A stretch of 64,000 bases of DNA. It comes from an uncultured Corynebacterium sp. Lineage in GTDB: Bacteria > Actinomycetota > Actinomycetes > Mycobacteriales > Mycobacteriaceae. Positions 17,267 through 26,239 of the stretch are shown here, one piece after another. Below the pieces are notes generated by a model. It saw only the letters and a list, made by a program, of their open reading frames with translations, did not search any database and had not been told where the DNA came from. The first letter of the stretch is position 1, and each line of letters opens with the position of its first letter. Made by a program: the position numbers and the translations under genes. The DNA lies in the NCBI GenBank assembly GCA_943914465.1, contig CALUCD010000002.1:62001-126000 (forward strand), written 5' to 3'.

Positions 17267-18044
17267 GATGCTTCCTTTCGGTGGCCTGCAACCTAGCGAT
17301 GTGCAAGCCGAGGTAGGCGATTTCGTCTTCGTTCAAAGGTTGGTTACAGCGCAATTCGATAACACTCGCCACCTTACGCGCGCATGCTATTTCCCGAGGG
17401 TACGCGGCCAAAAGCTGGTCGGTCAGCGCACTAATGTCTGCACTGACCCGCTCACCGCGCTCCAGTCGCGCAAGCAGGTAACGCAGGTGGGTGATAAAGC
17501 GGGCTTTGCTTAACGACGCCCCCTTCAACCCCATACCCATATCCTGCCCCACCACATCCAGTACCTGCTGAATTAAATCCGTCATCTCGTAGGTACGCGA
17601 CAGATCCCCAGGTGCGAAGTCCGCATTGACCAGGTGCAGTGCGATTGCCGTCGCCTCGGCCGACGGCAGCGGCGCAGCCAGGTGGCGGTTCAACCGATCA
17701 AGGATGCGGCGAGCAAGGGCGTATTCGTTTGGGTAGAGGCTCACGATTTCGTCGTGAAGCGGGTAGCTCACGCTCTGGCCCGCAAGCGTTCGCTCAACCG
17801 CGAAGCCGACATGGTCAGCAATAGCGGTGACCAGGCTTGAGGTGGGCCGGACGTGTTCTTCGGCAAGGCAGTCTGCAACCGCGCTCACCGTCGCTGCGGG
17901 GACGTACACGCGTTCCACGTGGGTAGGGTCGATGACGTCACCCGGTTTCACGTTGAACCCAATCCCCCGCCCGGTCGCCACAACTTCCTGGTCTCCGCGA
18001 CGCGCGAGGACCACGTTGTTGTTGAACACGCGCACGACTTGCAT
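17259..18044 (-). CDS. BglG/LicT-family transcription antiterminator
   Basis: A 261-aa RNA-binding regulator. The N-terminal CAT RNA-binding domain covers about residues 1-55 (VVRVFNNNVVLARR, GRGIGFNVKPGD). Two PTS-regulation domains follow, with the conserved histidine contexts VTAIADHVGF and TAIALHLVN in PRD1, and FITHLRYLLAR and YLGLHIARL in PRD2. Such proteins bind a ribonucleic antiterminator hairpin and prevent terminator formation when the cognate EII is busy transporting sugar. A matching RNA target is present in the leader of the EII gene just upstream (20244-20279), so this is the likely regulator of its own operon. Confidence 0.95.
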   Translation of the reverse strand: MQVVRVFNNNVVLARRGDQEVVATGRGIGFNVKPGDVIDPTHVERVYVPAATVSAVADCLAEEHVRPTSSLVTAIADHVGFAVERTLAGQSVSYPLHDEIVSLYPNEYALARRILDRLNRHLAAPLPSAEATAIALHLVNADFAPGDLSRTYEMTDLIQQVLDVVGQDMGMGLKGASLSKARFITHLRYLLARLERGERVSADISALTDQLLAAYPREIACARKVASVIELRCNQPLNEDEIAYLGLHIARLQATERKHHD

Positions 18045-18079
18045 ACCGCCTTAGCCTACGGGCGTCGAGCGGTCGCAGC

Positions 18080-20176
18080 CTACAGTTTCACCTCCATCAC
18101 TGGATCACCTGCCAGTACTGCGCCAGGTGCGACGTCTTCAACTGCAGTGAGCTTCTTCGCATTGACAACGGTGGTGATCACCGTCGGGTCAACGCCAGCG
18201 TCGCGGATGGAGCCGAAGTCAACCTCTGCTAACACGTCCCCGACATCGACGTGCTGTTTGCGCTCCACACGTGGGGTAAACCCGGCGCCGTCCAGCTTGA
18301 CGGTGTCGATGCCTATGTGCACCAGGATTTCTATACCGTCATCGGTTTTGATGCCGTAGGCGTGGCCTGTTTTGGCCACCGAGATGACCTTGCCAGCCAC
18401 CGGAGCAACCACATGAGCAGTGGTGGTTGTTGCAGCCGGAATCACGCCCACGGCTTGGCCCAGGGCGCCTGCGGCAAACGCCGGGTCTGCAATAGCACCC
18501 ATGGCCACGATGTCTCCGGCAAGCGGGGCCTGCACCGTATGCGCAGTGTGTGCTGAGCGGGTGGCAGTAGTGGCTGTGGTGGCTGCGGTGGCCTCCGGCG
18601 CGCTGGTTGCGGCAGCCGTAGGAGCAGCCGCTGCTGGTACCGCGGGAGCGGATTCGGTGATCTCATCTAACGCGTTGACCTGCTGCCGTGCGCGCGCAAG
18701 GGCCTCCTGCTTTTCCTCCGGAGTGCGGTAGTCGGTGATGAAGATGACGGCGAATGCCGTGAAAAACGCCACAGCGATCGCGATCATGTACACCCACGCT
18801 GGGTCGAACACCGGGATGGTCAACAGCGACGTGAACACAAACGCGTTAGTCTGCACACCCCCGAATGGAGTACCCAGGATCGCAATGGTGAGACCGCCAG
18901 CGAAGCAACCCACCAACATGCGCGGGTAAATGCGCTTGTAGCGCAGGTGAATACCGTAGAGCGAGGGCTCCGAAATACCGCCGAACAGGCCAGCCGCCAA
19001 CGCCGAACCGGCGGTTTGGCGCATCAGCGGGTCCCTATCACGCAGTGACAGTGCAAACACCGCTGCGGTTGCGCCAAAGCAAGCGAAGTTCCAGGCACCC
19101 ATCGGTCCTTGAATGAAGTCGTACCCAAGGGTGCCGATGTTGACCAGCATGAGCGCGTTGAGCGGCCAGTGCAGACCAAGCGGCACAAGGAACGGGTACA
19201 GCATCGGGATCAAGATGGCGAAGATAAACGGGGCGTTGCCATTGAGCCACGCCAGGCCTGTGCCGATCCACGCGCCGAGTGCGTAACCCAGCGGGCCGAT
19301 CACAATCGCTGTGAACGGAATCATGACCAATAGCGTGAGAAATGGCACGAACACCATGTGCACGGCTGAAGGGATGATTTTTTGCAAACCCTTGTACAGC
19401 AGCGCCGCCACCGCCGCCATGATCAGCGGCACGAAAACGTTGCCGCCATACGGTGGCAAGAACATCGGCAGCCCCATGACGGTCACGCTTGCGACCTCGC
19501 TGCCCAGCAGGGCATTATGCGTAACGACGGCGTCCGGGTGCTCTGCCAAACCGCTGAACTCCGGCGTGACCAAGGCGAGCATGATGGCGGCGGGGACCCA
19601 CCCATCAATACCGAGCTTCTTGCCCGCGTTGTAGGCGACCATCACCGGCAGGAAAAAGAACACTGACCGCCACATCGCATCAATGAACTGCCAGGTCGGG
19701 GTCTTCACCTCTGCCTGGAACGCAGCGACACCAGCCGCGTCCATCACCGCGGCGAACGCGATGATCAGTGAGGCACCAAGCAGCACACCCAGGATCGGGC
19801 GGAATGAATCGGAGAGGTACTCAAAGAACGCGTCGATCCACGGCACTTTGCCTTTGGCCTTGGCGCGGTTGGCTGCCTTGACATCGTCGTTAGAAAGCTC
19901 GCCGCGGCTTTGCATTTCAGGCAGGTTGTTGATGGCGTTGTATACGGTGGCAACGTCACCACCAACAATGACCTGGTAGTGGCTGCCGCCTTGGGGCACA
20001 GCACCCATGACCTTCGGGTTTGCCTCCAGGCGCGCTTTATCGGCCAAAGATGCGTCATGCAGCTCGAAGCGCAGACGCGTCGCGCAGTGGGTCAGCGATG
20101 AAATATTGTCCGCCCCACCGACTCCGGCGAGGATATCGGCGGCCTGCGAATTCAGGTCTGCCAGTGTGGTTGCCAT
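18080..20176 (-). CDS. PTS sugar transporter EIIBCA, beta-glucoside/sucrose/glucose class
   Basis: A 698-aa membrane permease-kinase in the order B-C-A. EIIB has the phosphocysteine C31 in LTHCATRLRF. EIIC spans about 110-480 with roughly ten helices and the loop GGISEPSLYGIHLRYKRIYPR, typical of the beta-glucoside branch. An Ala/Thr-rich linker (about 505-545) leads to EIIA with phosphohistidine H620 in EILVHIGIDT. ATG 20176 is chosen because AAGGAG lies 6 nt before it. Substrate cannot be decided by reading; the linked BglG-type regulator favours a beta-glucoside. First gene of the operon with the antiterminator gene and ptsI. Confidence 0.93.
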   Translation of the reverse strand: MATTLADLNSQAADILAGVGGADNISSLTHCATRLRFELHDASLADKARLEANPKVMGAVPQGGSHYQVIVGGDVATVYNAINNLPEMQSRGELSNDDVKAANRAKAKGKVPWIDAFFEYLSDSFRPILGVLLGASLIIAFAAVMDAAGVAAFQAEVKTPTWQFIDAMWRSVFFFLPVMVAYNAGKKLGIDGWVPAAIMLALVTPEFSGLAEHPDAVVTHNALLGSEVASVTVMGLPMFLPPYGGNVFVPLIMAAVAALLYKGLQKIIPSAVHMVFVPFLTLLVMIPFTAIVIGPLGYALGAWIGTGLAWLNGNAPFIFAILIPMLYPFLVPLGLHWPLNALMLVNIGTLGYDFIQGPMGAWNFACFGATAAVFALSLRDRDPLMRQTAGSALAAGLFGGISEPSLYGIHLRYKRIYPRMLVGCFAGGLTIAILGTPFGGVQTNAFVFTSLLTIPVFDPAWVYMIAIAVAFFTAFAVIFITDYRTPEEKQEALARARQQVNALDEITESAPAVPAAAAPTAAATSAPEATAATTATTATRSAHTAHTVQAPLAGDIVAMGAIADPAFAAGALGQAVGVIPAATTTTAHVVAPVAGKVISVAKTGHAYGIKTDDGIEILVHIGIDTVKLDGAGFTPRVERKQHVDVGDVLAEVDFGSIRDAGVDPTVITTVVNAKKLTAVEDVAPGAVLAGDPVMEVKL

Positions 20177-20204
20177 GGTGGACTCCTTCCTGGACGGCAA
20201 CACG

Positions 20205-20250
20205 AAAAAAGACCCGGGGGACGCGAAAGTATCGCATCCTCCCAGGTCTT
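20205..20250 (-). terminator. Intrinsic terminator in the PTS leader
   Basis: On the minus strand AAGACC (20250-20245) pairs with GGTCTT, with a GC-rich inner stem (GGGAGGATGCG with CGCGTCCCCC) and a loop near ATACTTT. A run of six U (20210-20205) follows. The first arm overlaps the end of the antiterminator hairpin, so the two structures exclude each other. It lies 29 nt before the EIIBCA start. Confidence 0.85.
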
Positions 20251-20279
20251 GCCCCGCTTCTACGTGCGGGTAACAACCC
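20244..20279 (-). promoter_or_regulatory. Ribonucleic antiterminator (RAT) of the PTS operon
   Basis: The minus strand reads GGGTTGTTAC, a CCGC/GCGG stem with an ACGTAGAA loop, then GGCAAGACCT. This matches the Gram-positive and enteric RAT consensus GGATTGTTAC...GGCAAAACCT recognised by LicT/SacT/BglG. It shares AGGTCTT (plus-strand 20244-20250) with the terminator. A possible -10 box TAGAGT is at 20302-20297. The gene for the expected RNA-binding protein is in the same operon. Confidence 0.85.
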
Positions 20280-20299
20280 TGTGGTTGACATCTCCAACT

Positions 20300-21550
20300 C
20301 TAACAGATAGGCAGGCGTACTCTCAGCTGTTCAGCTTGGTTTCCGTTGACTACAAACAGATACCTGTCCAACGGCGCCTCAGGTGCGATCAGGTATGCCG
20401 GCGTTGCCTGCTCGGGCAGCTCGATGGAGTTGATCTCACACGCGTTCTTGCCAAACCGCTCCACCTGGCCGCTCTCGGGAAGTGCGGAATTTCGCTGCGT
20501 GTATGAGTCGAACTCGACAATGCTGACTCCCTCAGAGCGGTTCACGCACCGGATTTTGCTCACTTCATCCCCGGTGGTGTCCTGCGAGGTGCAGGTCATG
20601 CCCTCAAAACCGCGTCCCCCGTCACGCTGTGAAACCAGCTCAGGAAACGTCCGCGCCAGACGCGCCTCACGCCCGGCCCACGGGTCTGTCGCCCCGAAGC
20701 GCACGTACCAGTACGCACCAACGCCTGCGAGCAGTAGCGTCGCGACGATTCCGATCACCCACGGCAACACCCCCCATTGCTTCGATCGCGCCGGCGCCGT
20801 CGCTGCAGGTGCCGTCCCTGCAGGTGCCGTTCCGGCTTGTGGTGGGACTGCCCGCGGGAACGTCTGTGTCGGTGCCTGCGCTGCAGCGCTCGCTTGGTCT
20901 ACCACAGGCAGGTTCGGACTCGTGCTCGGGAAATGCTGCTCCGGTTTGTGCGGATTTTCCAGCTGTTCCTTTTGCTGTGTGGCTGCCTCCGGCTTCGCTG
21001 GCTTCGGTTTCGCTGCCTTCGGTTTGTCGCGCTCCGGTTCCTCCGCCGTGATCTTGGCCTTGTCTGGGATGGTTGCGCCGTTGGCCGGTTGCTGTTGCCC
21101 CTGCTTCGTCTCTACCTCGGGTGCCGGCTGCGTTTTCGTCTCTGGCGCGACCTCCCGTTGCGAGCGCTCGCCACCGTCTCGGCCAACAGTGTGCTGGTCC
21201 TGGCCGTCGTCCTTGCTCCTGCCTTCGGCGCTGTCCGCGACGGTGTCCTCGGCGCTGTCTTCGGCGGTGTCTTCGTCGTCGTCCAGTTCAGGCGGATTCA
21301 AGTCCATCGCGGCCAGCTGGCGCAGCGCCCCGACCGTGATCTCGGGTGCGTTGCGGTCATCCAGCTGAAAGTCGTAAACGCTGCGCCGGGCTGGGTCCCC
21401 GAGGATCGCGCGCGCTACCTGCAGCTCCTCTTCCCCACCCGGGTTGGATGTCTCACCTGAATTGATGCGTTTATCCAGCTCTGCGCCAAGTGTGACCGAG
21501 TCTTGAGCGCGGTCGAGCCCAAGGGACTTGTAGAGGTTGTAGTGTGCCAT
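20300..21550 (-). CDS. J-domain-like single-pass membrane protein with 4-Cys outer domain
   Basis: A 416-aa protein. Residues 3-65 (HYNLYKSLGL...AILGDPARRSVYDFQL) look like a degenerate J-domain without the HPD motif. An acidic then Lys/Pro/Gln-rich region (about 80-260) follows, then one membrane helix (about 262-283) and an outer domain (287-416) with cysteines at 320, 335, 371 and 416. That outer domain is clearly homologous to residues 271-400 of the protein at 24214-25419: same cysteine spacing, same ending (RLPIC vs KLPLC). Function unknown; a Hsp70-stimulating role is unlikely without HPD. Its stop codon overlaps the possible PTS promoter. Confidence 0.85.
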   Translation of the reverse strand: MAHYNLYKSLGLDRAQDSVTLGAELDKRINSGETSNPGGEEELQVARAILGDPARRSVYDFQLDDRNAPEITVGALRQLAAMDLNPPELDDDEDTAEDSAEDTVADSAEGRSKDDGQDQHTVGRDGGERSQREVAPETKTQPAPEVETKQGQQQPANGATIPDKAKITAEEPERDKPKAAKPKPAKPEAATQQKEQLENPHKPEQHFPSTSPNLPVVDQASAAAQAPTQTFPRAVPPQAGTAPAGTAPAATAPARSKQWGVLPWVIGIVATLLLAGVGAYWYVRFGATDPWAGREARLARTFPELVSQRDGGRGFEGMTCTSQDTTGDEVSKIRCVNRSEGVSIVEFDSYTQRNSALPESGQVERFGKNACEINSIELPEQATPAYLIAPEAPLDRYLFVVNGNQAEQLRVRLPIC

Positions 21551-21626
21551 CGTCCGTCTCTCTTTTCACTTGCGAATAGCTGTGAGTTGATCGGACTAAT
21601 CATGCCAAACGACTTGTCGCCGCGCG

Positions 21627-22529
21627 CTAGCAGGGGTCGACGTATTCCGCCCGGTTCGAAAGCACACGGCCATTGCCGCCGTACTGGGCCTTCGCCTCAC
21701 ACATCGCGGCCACATCAGACCCAAAGTCCAGGTAGATCGGGTATACGTCGTTCCCGTCAACTTGTGCACGCAGGGACGGACACTGGCCCGGGACAGTGAA
21801 CTCTCGGTCCATCCCGGAACGGTCGGTGAACATCACCCAATCCGCGATCTGCCCCTGAGCCGCCGCGCGGTCACCGCGGTCAACCACCGAGTCGAGGATG
21901 AGGATGGCGCGCCCGTCACACGCTGGAAATGATGCCCGTTCAGTCGCCTCACCGAGGGTCACGCCAGTGATCTGACCCGAGAGCGGGCTGTAGTCAACCC
22001 CACAGACCATTTCGTGGCGTCGGAATTCCTCAGGCACGCCCATCTGCTCCAGCCTCCCGGGGGCGTAGCAGGCGCTTATCCCGATGCTGTTTTCCTGCCA
22101 GCCGTCTGGTGGAATTGCTTCCCACTTCGTACCGTCCCACTGCACCAGGGCGAGATGGTCACTATTGGGCACCCCCGGCCGGCCAAATCCGTTCTTGCAG
22201 CGGCCGCCAAAGACCATGTCTTCTTGAAAGCCAGAGGCGTGCAATGCTGCGTCGCTACAATCCGGCGGCGCGCTCGTCGGCGATGTTGGAGTTGTCGTGC
22301 TCGATGGAGTCGTTGAAGTTGTCGAGTTTTCAGAGGAGCCGGTTGCGGAGGTCGGCGTCGCATGGGTGGTGGGTTGGCTGGTGCTCGGCTCTGCGAACGT
22401 GTTGGTTCCGCCGCTGCACCCGGTCACGAACCAGCAGGCAAGCAGCGCGCTCGCACTGGCGATCAGTAACCGCCCTAGGAGAGAAGACCGCGCTACGGCA
22501 GGTGTCGGTGTCACAGTTCTCGGTTTCAC
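21627..22529 (-). CDS. Lipoprotein of unknown function (septum-formation-like pattern)
   Basis: A 300-aa protein with a hydrophobic signal (LLIASASALLACWFV) and the lipobox VTGC. A Ser/Thr/Pro-rich stalk (about 45-95) leads to an outer domain with many cysteines (PDCSDA, GRCKNG, SACYAPG, MVCGVDY, FPACDGR, GQCPSL, AMCEAK, VDPC). The cysteine-rich layout recalls actinobacterial septum-formation-family lipoproteins, but I cannot assign it firmly. GTG 22529 is preceded by TATGCT at 22541-22536, exactly 6 nt away, so a leaderless transcript is likely. Between lysS and this gene a GGCAGGCT/AGCCTGCC hairpin may end lysS transcription. Confidence 0.85.
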   Translation of the reverse strand: MKPRTVTPTPAVARSSLLGRLLIASASALLACWFVTGCSGGTNTFAEPSTSQPTTHATPTSATGSSENSTTSTTPSSTTTPTSPTSAPPDCSDAALHASGFQEDMVFGGRCKNGFGRPGVPNSDHLALVQWDGTKWEAIPPDGWQENSIGISACYAPGRLEQMGVPEEFRRHEMVCGVDYSPLSGQITGVTLGEATERASFPACDGRAILILDSVVDRGDRAAAQGQIADWVMFTDRSGMDREFTVPGQCPSLRAQVDGNDVYPIYLDFGSDVAAMCEAKAQYGGNGRVLSNRAEYVDPC

Positions 22530-22630
22530 GCGAAAAGCATAGCCCGTAACTTATGCATCGGCAGGCTCGACACCAGCCTGCCTCAATCTCTACCTCAGCG
22601 TTGTCCGCCGCGCGGACACACCGCAAACAC

Positions 22631-24202
22631 TCACGCCTGCGGCGAGTCAGCCTCAGATCCCGCAGCAGGCTCCGGCTTTACCAACGGAAACAGCACCGTC
22701 TCCCGGATACCAAGGCCAGTCAACGCCATGAGCAGACGATCAACACCCATGCCTGTGCCAGCAGTTGGCGGCATGCCTTGTTCCATCGCGGCGAGGAAGT
22801 TCTCATCGAGCACCATTGCCTCATCGTCACCGTGGGCAGCCAAGCGCGCCTGATCCTCAAAGCGCTCACGCTGGATCACCGGGTCAATCAACTCCGAGTA
22901 CCCGGTGGCCAGCTCGAAGCCGCGCACATAGAGATCCCACTTTTCGGTCACGCCCGGCTTAGTTCGGTGATCACGGGTCAGCGGTGAGGTTTCCACCGGG
23001 AAGTTCACCACAAAGGTCGGCTCGTAGAGCTGATCAGAGCACAGATGCTCCCAAATCTCCTCCACGAGTTTGCCGTGCAACCACCCGGCATTCTCCGGCA
23101 CCTTCACACCAACCACGCCGGCGATCGCCTTGAGCTCATCAACCGGCGTTTCCACCGTGACTTCAGGTTGGCCAGGAAATTTCCGGGCGAGCGCTTCATT
23201 GAGCGAGGGGTACATCTCAAGGACTTTCCACTCGCCGGAAAGGTCGTACACGGTGCCGTCGACAAGCTGCACTTGCTCCGAGCCGAACACCTCGCGCGCG
23301 CAGAACTGGACCAGCCCGCGCATCATCTCCGCGCCGTCTTTGTACGTGCCCCACGCCTGATACGTCTCAAGCATCGTGAACTCTGGCGAGTGCGACGAAT
23401 CAACGCCCTCGTTGCGGAAGTTCCGGTTGATTTCAAACACACGGTCAATGCCGCCGACCACGGCGCGTTTGAGGAAGAGCTCCGGGGCAATGCGCAAGTA
23501 CAAGTCAATATCCAGCGCGTTTGAGCGGGTGATGAACGGACGCGCCGCGGCACCACCATGCAAGGTCTGCAGCATCGGCGTTTCAATTTCCACGAAATCA
23601 AGCCCCGTGAGGTACTTGCGCACCGCCGCGATGACCTTCACGCGCGTCATCGCGTTGACCCGCGCGGCATCGCGCATGATCAGATCGGTGTAGCGGTAGC
23701 GTACTCGCTGCTCCTCGTTCATCTCCGCGAACGCGACCGGCAACGGGCGCAGCGCTTTCGACGCCATCTGCCACGTTTTCGCCTGCACCGAGAGCTCACC
23801 GCGTTTCGACGCAATGACCCTGCCCGTTACCGCCACAATATCGCCGAGATCCGTATCCGCCTTCCACGACGCCAACGCCTCCTCACCCACCTCAGCAAGT
23901 GAAAGCATGACCTGCAGCTGCGTGCCATCGCCCTCCTGCAGCGTGGCAAAGCACAGCTTGCCGGTGTTGCGCTGGAACATGATCCGCCCCGCAACAGAGA
24001 CCACATCGCCGGTCTCCTGGCCCGGTTCAAGGCGAGTGACCCCGTCACCTTCCCCTTCGGCGACCGCCTGGTACTTCGCCCGGAGGTCTTTCAACGAGGT
24101 GGTGCGATCGACTTCTGCTGGGTAAGGCTCCACACCAGCATTGAGGAGTTTTTGTCGCTTCTCGCGGCGGATCCGCTGCTGCTCAGTCGTCACGGTAGTC
24201 AC
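22631..24202 (-). CDS. lysS: Lysyl-tRNA synthetase (class II)
   Basis: About 523 aa; charges tRNA-Lys with lysine in the cytosol. The N-terminal OB-fold domain has [31 protein letters not shown]. Class II motif 1 is seen around [21 protein letters not shown], motif 2 around [24 protein letters not shown], and motif 3 around [20 protein letters not shown]. The start is ambiguous: GTG 24202 is favoured because AGGA lies 9 nt upstream, but GTG 24193 and GTG 24223 are also in frame. The last overlaps the preceding gene. Last member of the long minus-strand array. Confidence 0.96.
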   Translation of the reverse strand: MTTVTTEQQRIRREKRQKLLNAGVEPYPAEVDRTTSLKDLRAKYQAVAEGEGDGVTRLEPGQETGDVVSVAGRIMFQRNTGKLCFATLQEGDGTQLQVMLSLAEVGEEALASWKADTDLGDIVAVTGRVIASKRGELSVQAKTWQMASKALRPLPVAFAEMNEEQRVRYRYTDLIMRDAARVNAMTRVKVIAAVRKYLTGLDFVEIETPMLQTLHGGAAARPFITRSNALDIDLYLRIAPELFLKRAVVGGIDRVFEINRNFRNEGVDSSHSPEFTMLETYQAWGTYKDGAEMMRGLVQFCAREVFGSEQVQLVDGTVYDLSGEWKVLEMYPSLNEALARKFPGQPEVTVETPVDELKAIAGVVGVKVPENAGWLHGKLVEEIWEHLCSDQLYEPTFVVNFPVETSPLTRDHRTKPGVTEKWDLYVRGFELATGYSELIDPVIQRERFEDQARLAAHGDDEAMVLDENFLAAMEQGMPPTAGTGMGVDRLLMALTGLGIRETVLFPLVKPEPAAGSEADSPQA

Positions 24203-24213
24203 GGCAGCCGATC

Positions 24214-25419
24214 CTACTCGCACAGCGGCAGCTTCAACCGCATCTCCTCAGCGTCGGCCCCGTTGAGCAACACGAGGTAGTCAGCATGATCCCGCGGGGC
24301 CATCGCAAACGCTGGTGGGTCTGCCTCAGGCAGTGCGTAGGAGTCAATCATGCACTCGCCGCTGCCCACCACCACGGCATAGAGGGGCGGCGGAAGGTCT
24401 GCGGACCGGTCCTCCGCCGAGGCGTACTTTGCCACCGACACACCCAGGCCCTCACCCGCGCACCGGATCTTGCCCTCTTGGCCGGGCTCAACTGCTGCCG
24501 GTTCACATGCCAGGCTTTGCCAGCCGCGCTGTCCCGCCTTGTCGCTGACAATCGCGGGGTAGGTTTCGGCGATCTGCGTTTCTGCCGCGTTCCACTCCTC
24601 GCCCCGGTTGGTCACCCACCAAGCAATGAGCATGCCTGCCAGCAGCAACGCCAGCGCGCCGATAACCCACGGCCATGGGTTGATTCTGGAGGTCGCACTT
24701 GCCGCTGGGCGCGCGGCACCTGCCGGGTACGGTCCTGGCAGGGAGCGGTAGCCGCCCTCCGGCCCCGGGGCAGCGGGGCGCGTAATCGCCGCCAGGTAGC
24801 CTGCGGCAGTCGCATTTGCAGCCGCTGCGTCACTGTCCACCGGGCGGCCAGTGATTTCTGCCACTAGGTTCCAGAAATCCCGCAGGTTATCCTCGGCGGA
24901 AACCGTTTGCGGGCTGGGGCCGACCAGACCCATCTTCACCGGCACTCGCGACAGCGCATGCTGGCCGTAGAGTTGCTCGACCTTGAGAGAACGGGCGAGG
25001 AAATCGGGGTGGCCCGACGCGTTGTAGGCATCTACCGTGCCGGCAACGCCCTCAAGCAGCTCGCCTGCTTCCGCTAGTGATACCGCTTCGCCGGCGGCTT
25101 TTTTCTCCTCGAGCAGCGTACTCAGCGGGGTGCCCACCGGCAGATCCCGCAGCACAACCGGCCGGCCGTCCTCCAGCCTGCCGACGTAGCGCGGGCGGAA
25201 CACAGCTGGGTTATTGACGTCGGTCAACTGCACATCGAGGTGTTCCGCATCGCCATTGAGCGGGGCATCGAACACCTCGATCTGAACGCCGACACCGTCC
25301 TGCGACGTTGCCTCATACAACTTCGAGACATCCGTTTGGACAGTCTCGCGCACATGGTCTGCGTCGAGGCTCAGACCGTAGCGCTCGTTGACTATTCCGG
25401 CGATGCGGGGCACAGGCAT
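24214..25419 (-). CDS. Pseudokinase-like single-pass membrane protein with 4-Cys outer domain
   Basis: A 401-aa protein. Residues 1-200 read like a decayed Ser/Thr protein kinase: [20 protein letters not shown] (glycine loop and beta-3, catalytic lysine lost), [19 protein letters not shown] (hinge), [20 protein letters not shown] where HRDLKPxN would be, and [20 protein letters not shown] (kinase helix F region). HRD and DFG are absent. A linker precedes one membrane helix (about 249-270) and an outer domain with cysteines 305, 320, 356 and 400, paralogous to the protein at 20300-21550. Sits between panC and lysS. Probably a non-catalytic sensor or scaffold (inference). Confidence 0.85.
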   Translation of the reverse strand: MPVPRIAGIVNERYGLSLDADHVRETVQTDVSKLYEATSQDGVGVQIEVFDAPLNGDAEHLDVQLTDVNNPAVFRPRYVGRLEDGRPVVLRDLPVGTPLSTLLEEKKAAGEAVSLAEAGELLEGVAGTVDAYNASGHPDFLARSLKVEQLYGQHALSRVPVKMGLVGPSPQTVSAEDNLRDFWNLVAEITGRPVDSDAAAANATAAGYLAAITRPAAPGPEGGYRSLPGPYPAGAARPAASATSRINPWPWVIGALALLLAGMLIAWWVTNRGEEWNAAETQIAETYPAIVSDKAGQRGWQSLACEPAAVEPGQEGKIRCAGEGLGVSVAKYASAEDRSADLPPPLYAVVVGSGECMIDSYALPEADPPAFAMAPRDHADYLVLLNGADAEEMRLKLPLCE

Positions 25420-25438
25420 GCAAGCGAGTGTAGCGCAC

Positions 25439-26236
25439 TTATGCGCCCGTACTATTCAATCCCACGTTGTCGATCAACCTTGAATTTCCGAGGTTTACAG
25501 CCGCGAGCAATCGTGTATCGACGTCACCTTCCGGCACCCCGAACCCATAGTCACGCACCTCCACATACTCAGGGTGCACCCCAGCTGCCGTAAACACCCC
25601 GCGAGCCGCTTCAACCGCCGCCGCATATCCTCCACGTTGCCCTGCGTGCGCCCCGGCGGTCAGTGCCGCCGACAGCACCAACGCCGCCTCCCGGTCGGCT
25701 TCTGCCACTTCGGTATTGCGCAGCGACAGCGCCAACCCGTCAGGCATGCGCACGGTCGGCACCGCGTGCAAGCGCACCTCCATACGCAACTCATTCACCG
25801 CGCGCTGGGTAGCCGCCAGCACCTCAAAGTCCTTCTCCCCCAACACCGTATCAGTGGCGTGCGTGGCGTTGATCGCCGCCACAATGTAAGCAACCTCCGC
25901 AGCGACCTGATCGGCAGATTCCAAGTGGTCCAGGCCCGTGTCCACCCGCACACCGGGCTTCAAATCGCCGTGGAACACCACATCCACTGCCTCACGGGCA
26001 AACACCTCAGGCATCTCAGCGCCAGCGAACACAACGAACACGTACGCGCCTAACACAGACTTCGCCGCCCGGATCAGCGCGATATGCCCCGCGTGCACAT
26101 CAATCCCAAGCGGTACAACAACAACCGATTTCCCGATTTTGCGAAACGCCCGCCCGTAGGTGGCCAACAACGCCGCATCGCGCACCACCACTGCCTGCCC
26201 TGGTACAAACCCGGGTGCGTGTGCTGCTTCTGCCAT
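25439..26236 (-). CDS. panC: Pantoate-beta-alanine ligase-like protein (diverged PanC)
   Basis: A 265-aa cytosolic enzyme that would join pantoate and beta-alanine. The nucleotidyltransferase HIGH-type motif is HAGHIALI (H48, H51), and the family blocks LGEKDFEVL and PTVRMPDGLALSLRN are present, but the sequence is diverged from canonical PanC (VPLGIDVHAG where VPTMGxLHxG is usual). It may be a second, specialised PanC. ATG 26236 and GTG 26239 are both possible; GGAGG lies 9 or 6 nt upstream. The GTG would directly follow the stop of the Rossmann-type gene. Confidence 0.85.
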   Translation of the reverse strand: MAEAAHAPGFVPGQAVVVRDAALLATYGRAFRKIGKSVVVVPLGIDVHAGHIALIRAAKSVLGAYVFVVFAGAEMPEVFAREAVDVVFHGDLKPGVRVDTGLDHLESADQVAAEVAYIVAAINATHATDTVLGEKDFEVLAATQRAVNELRMEVRLHAVPTVRMPDGLALSLRNTEVAEADREAALVLSAALTAGAHAGQRGGYAAAVEAARGVFTAAGVHPEYVEVRDYGFGVPEGDVDTRLLAAVNLGNSRLIDNVGLNSTGA

Positions 26237-26239
26237 CAC

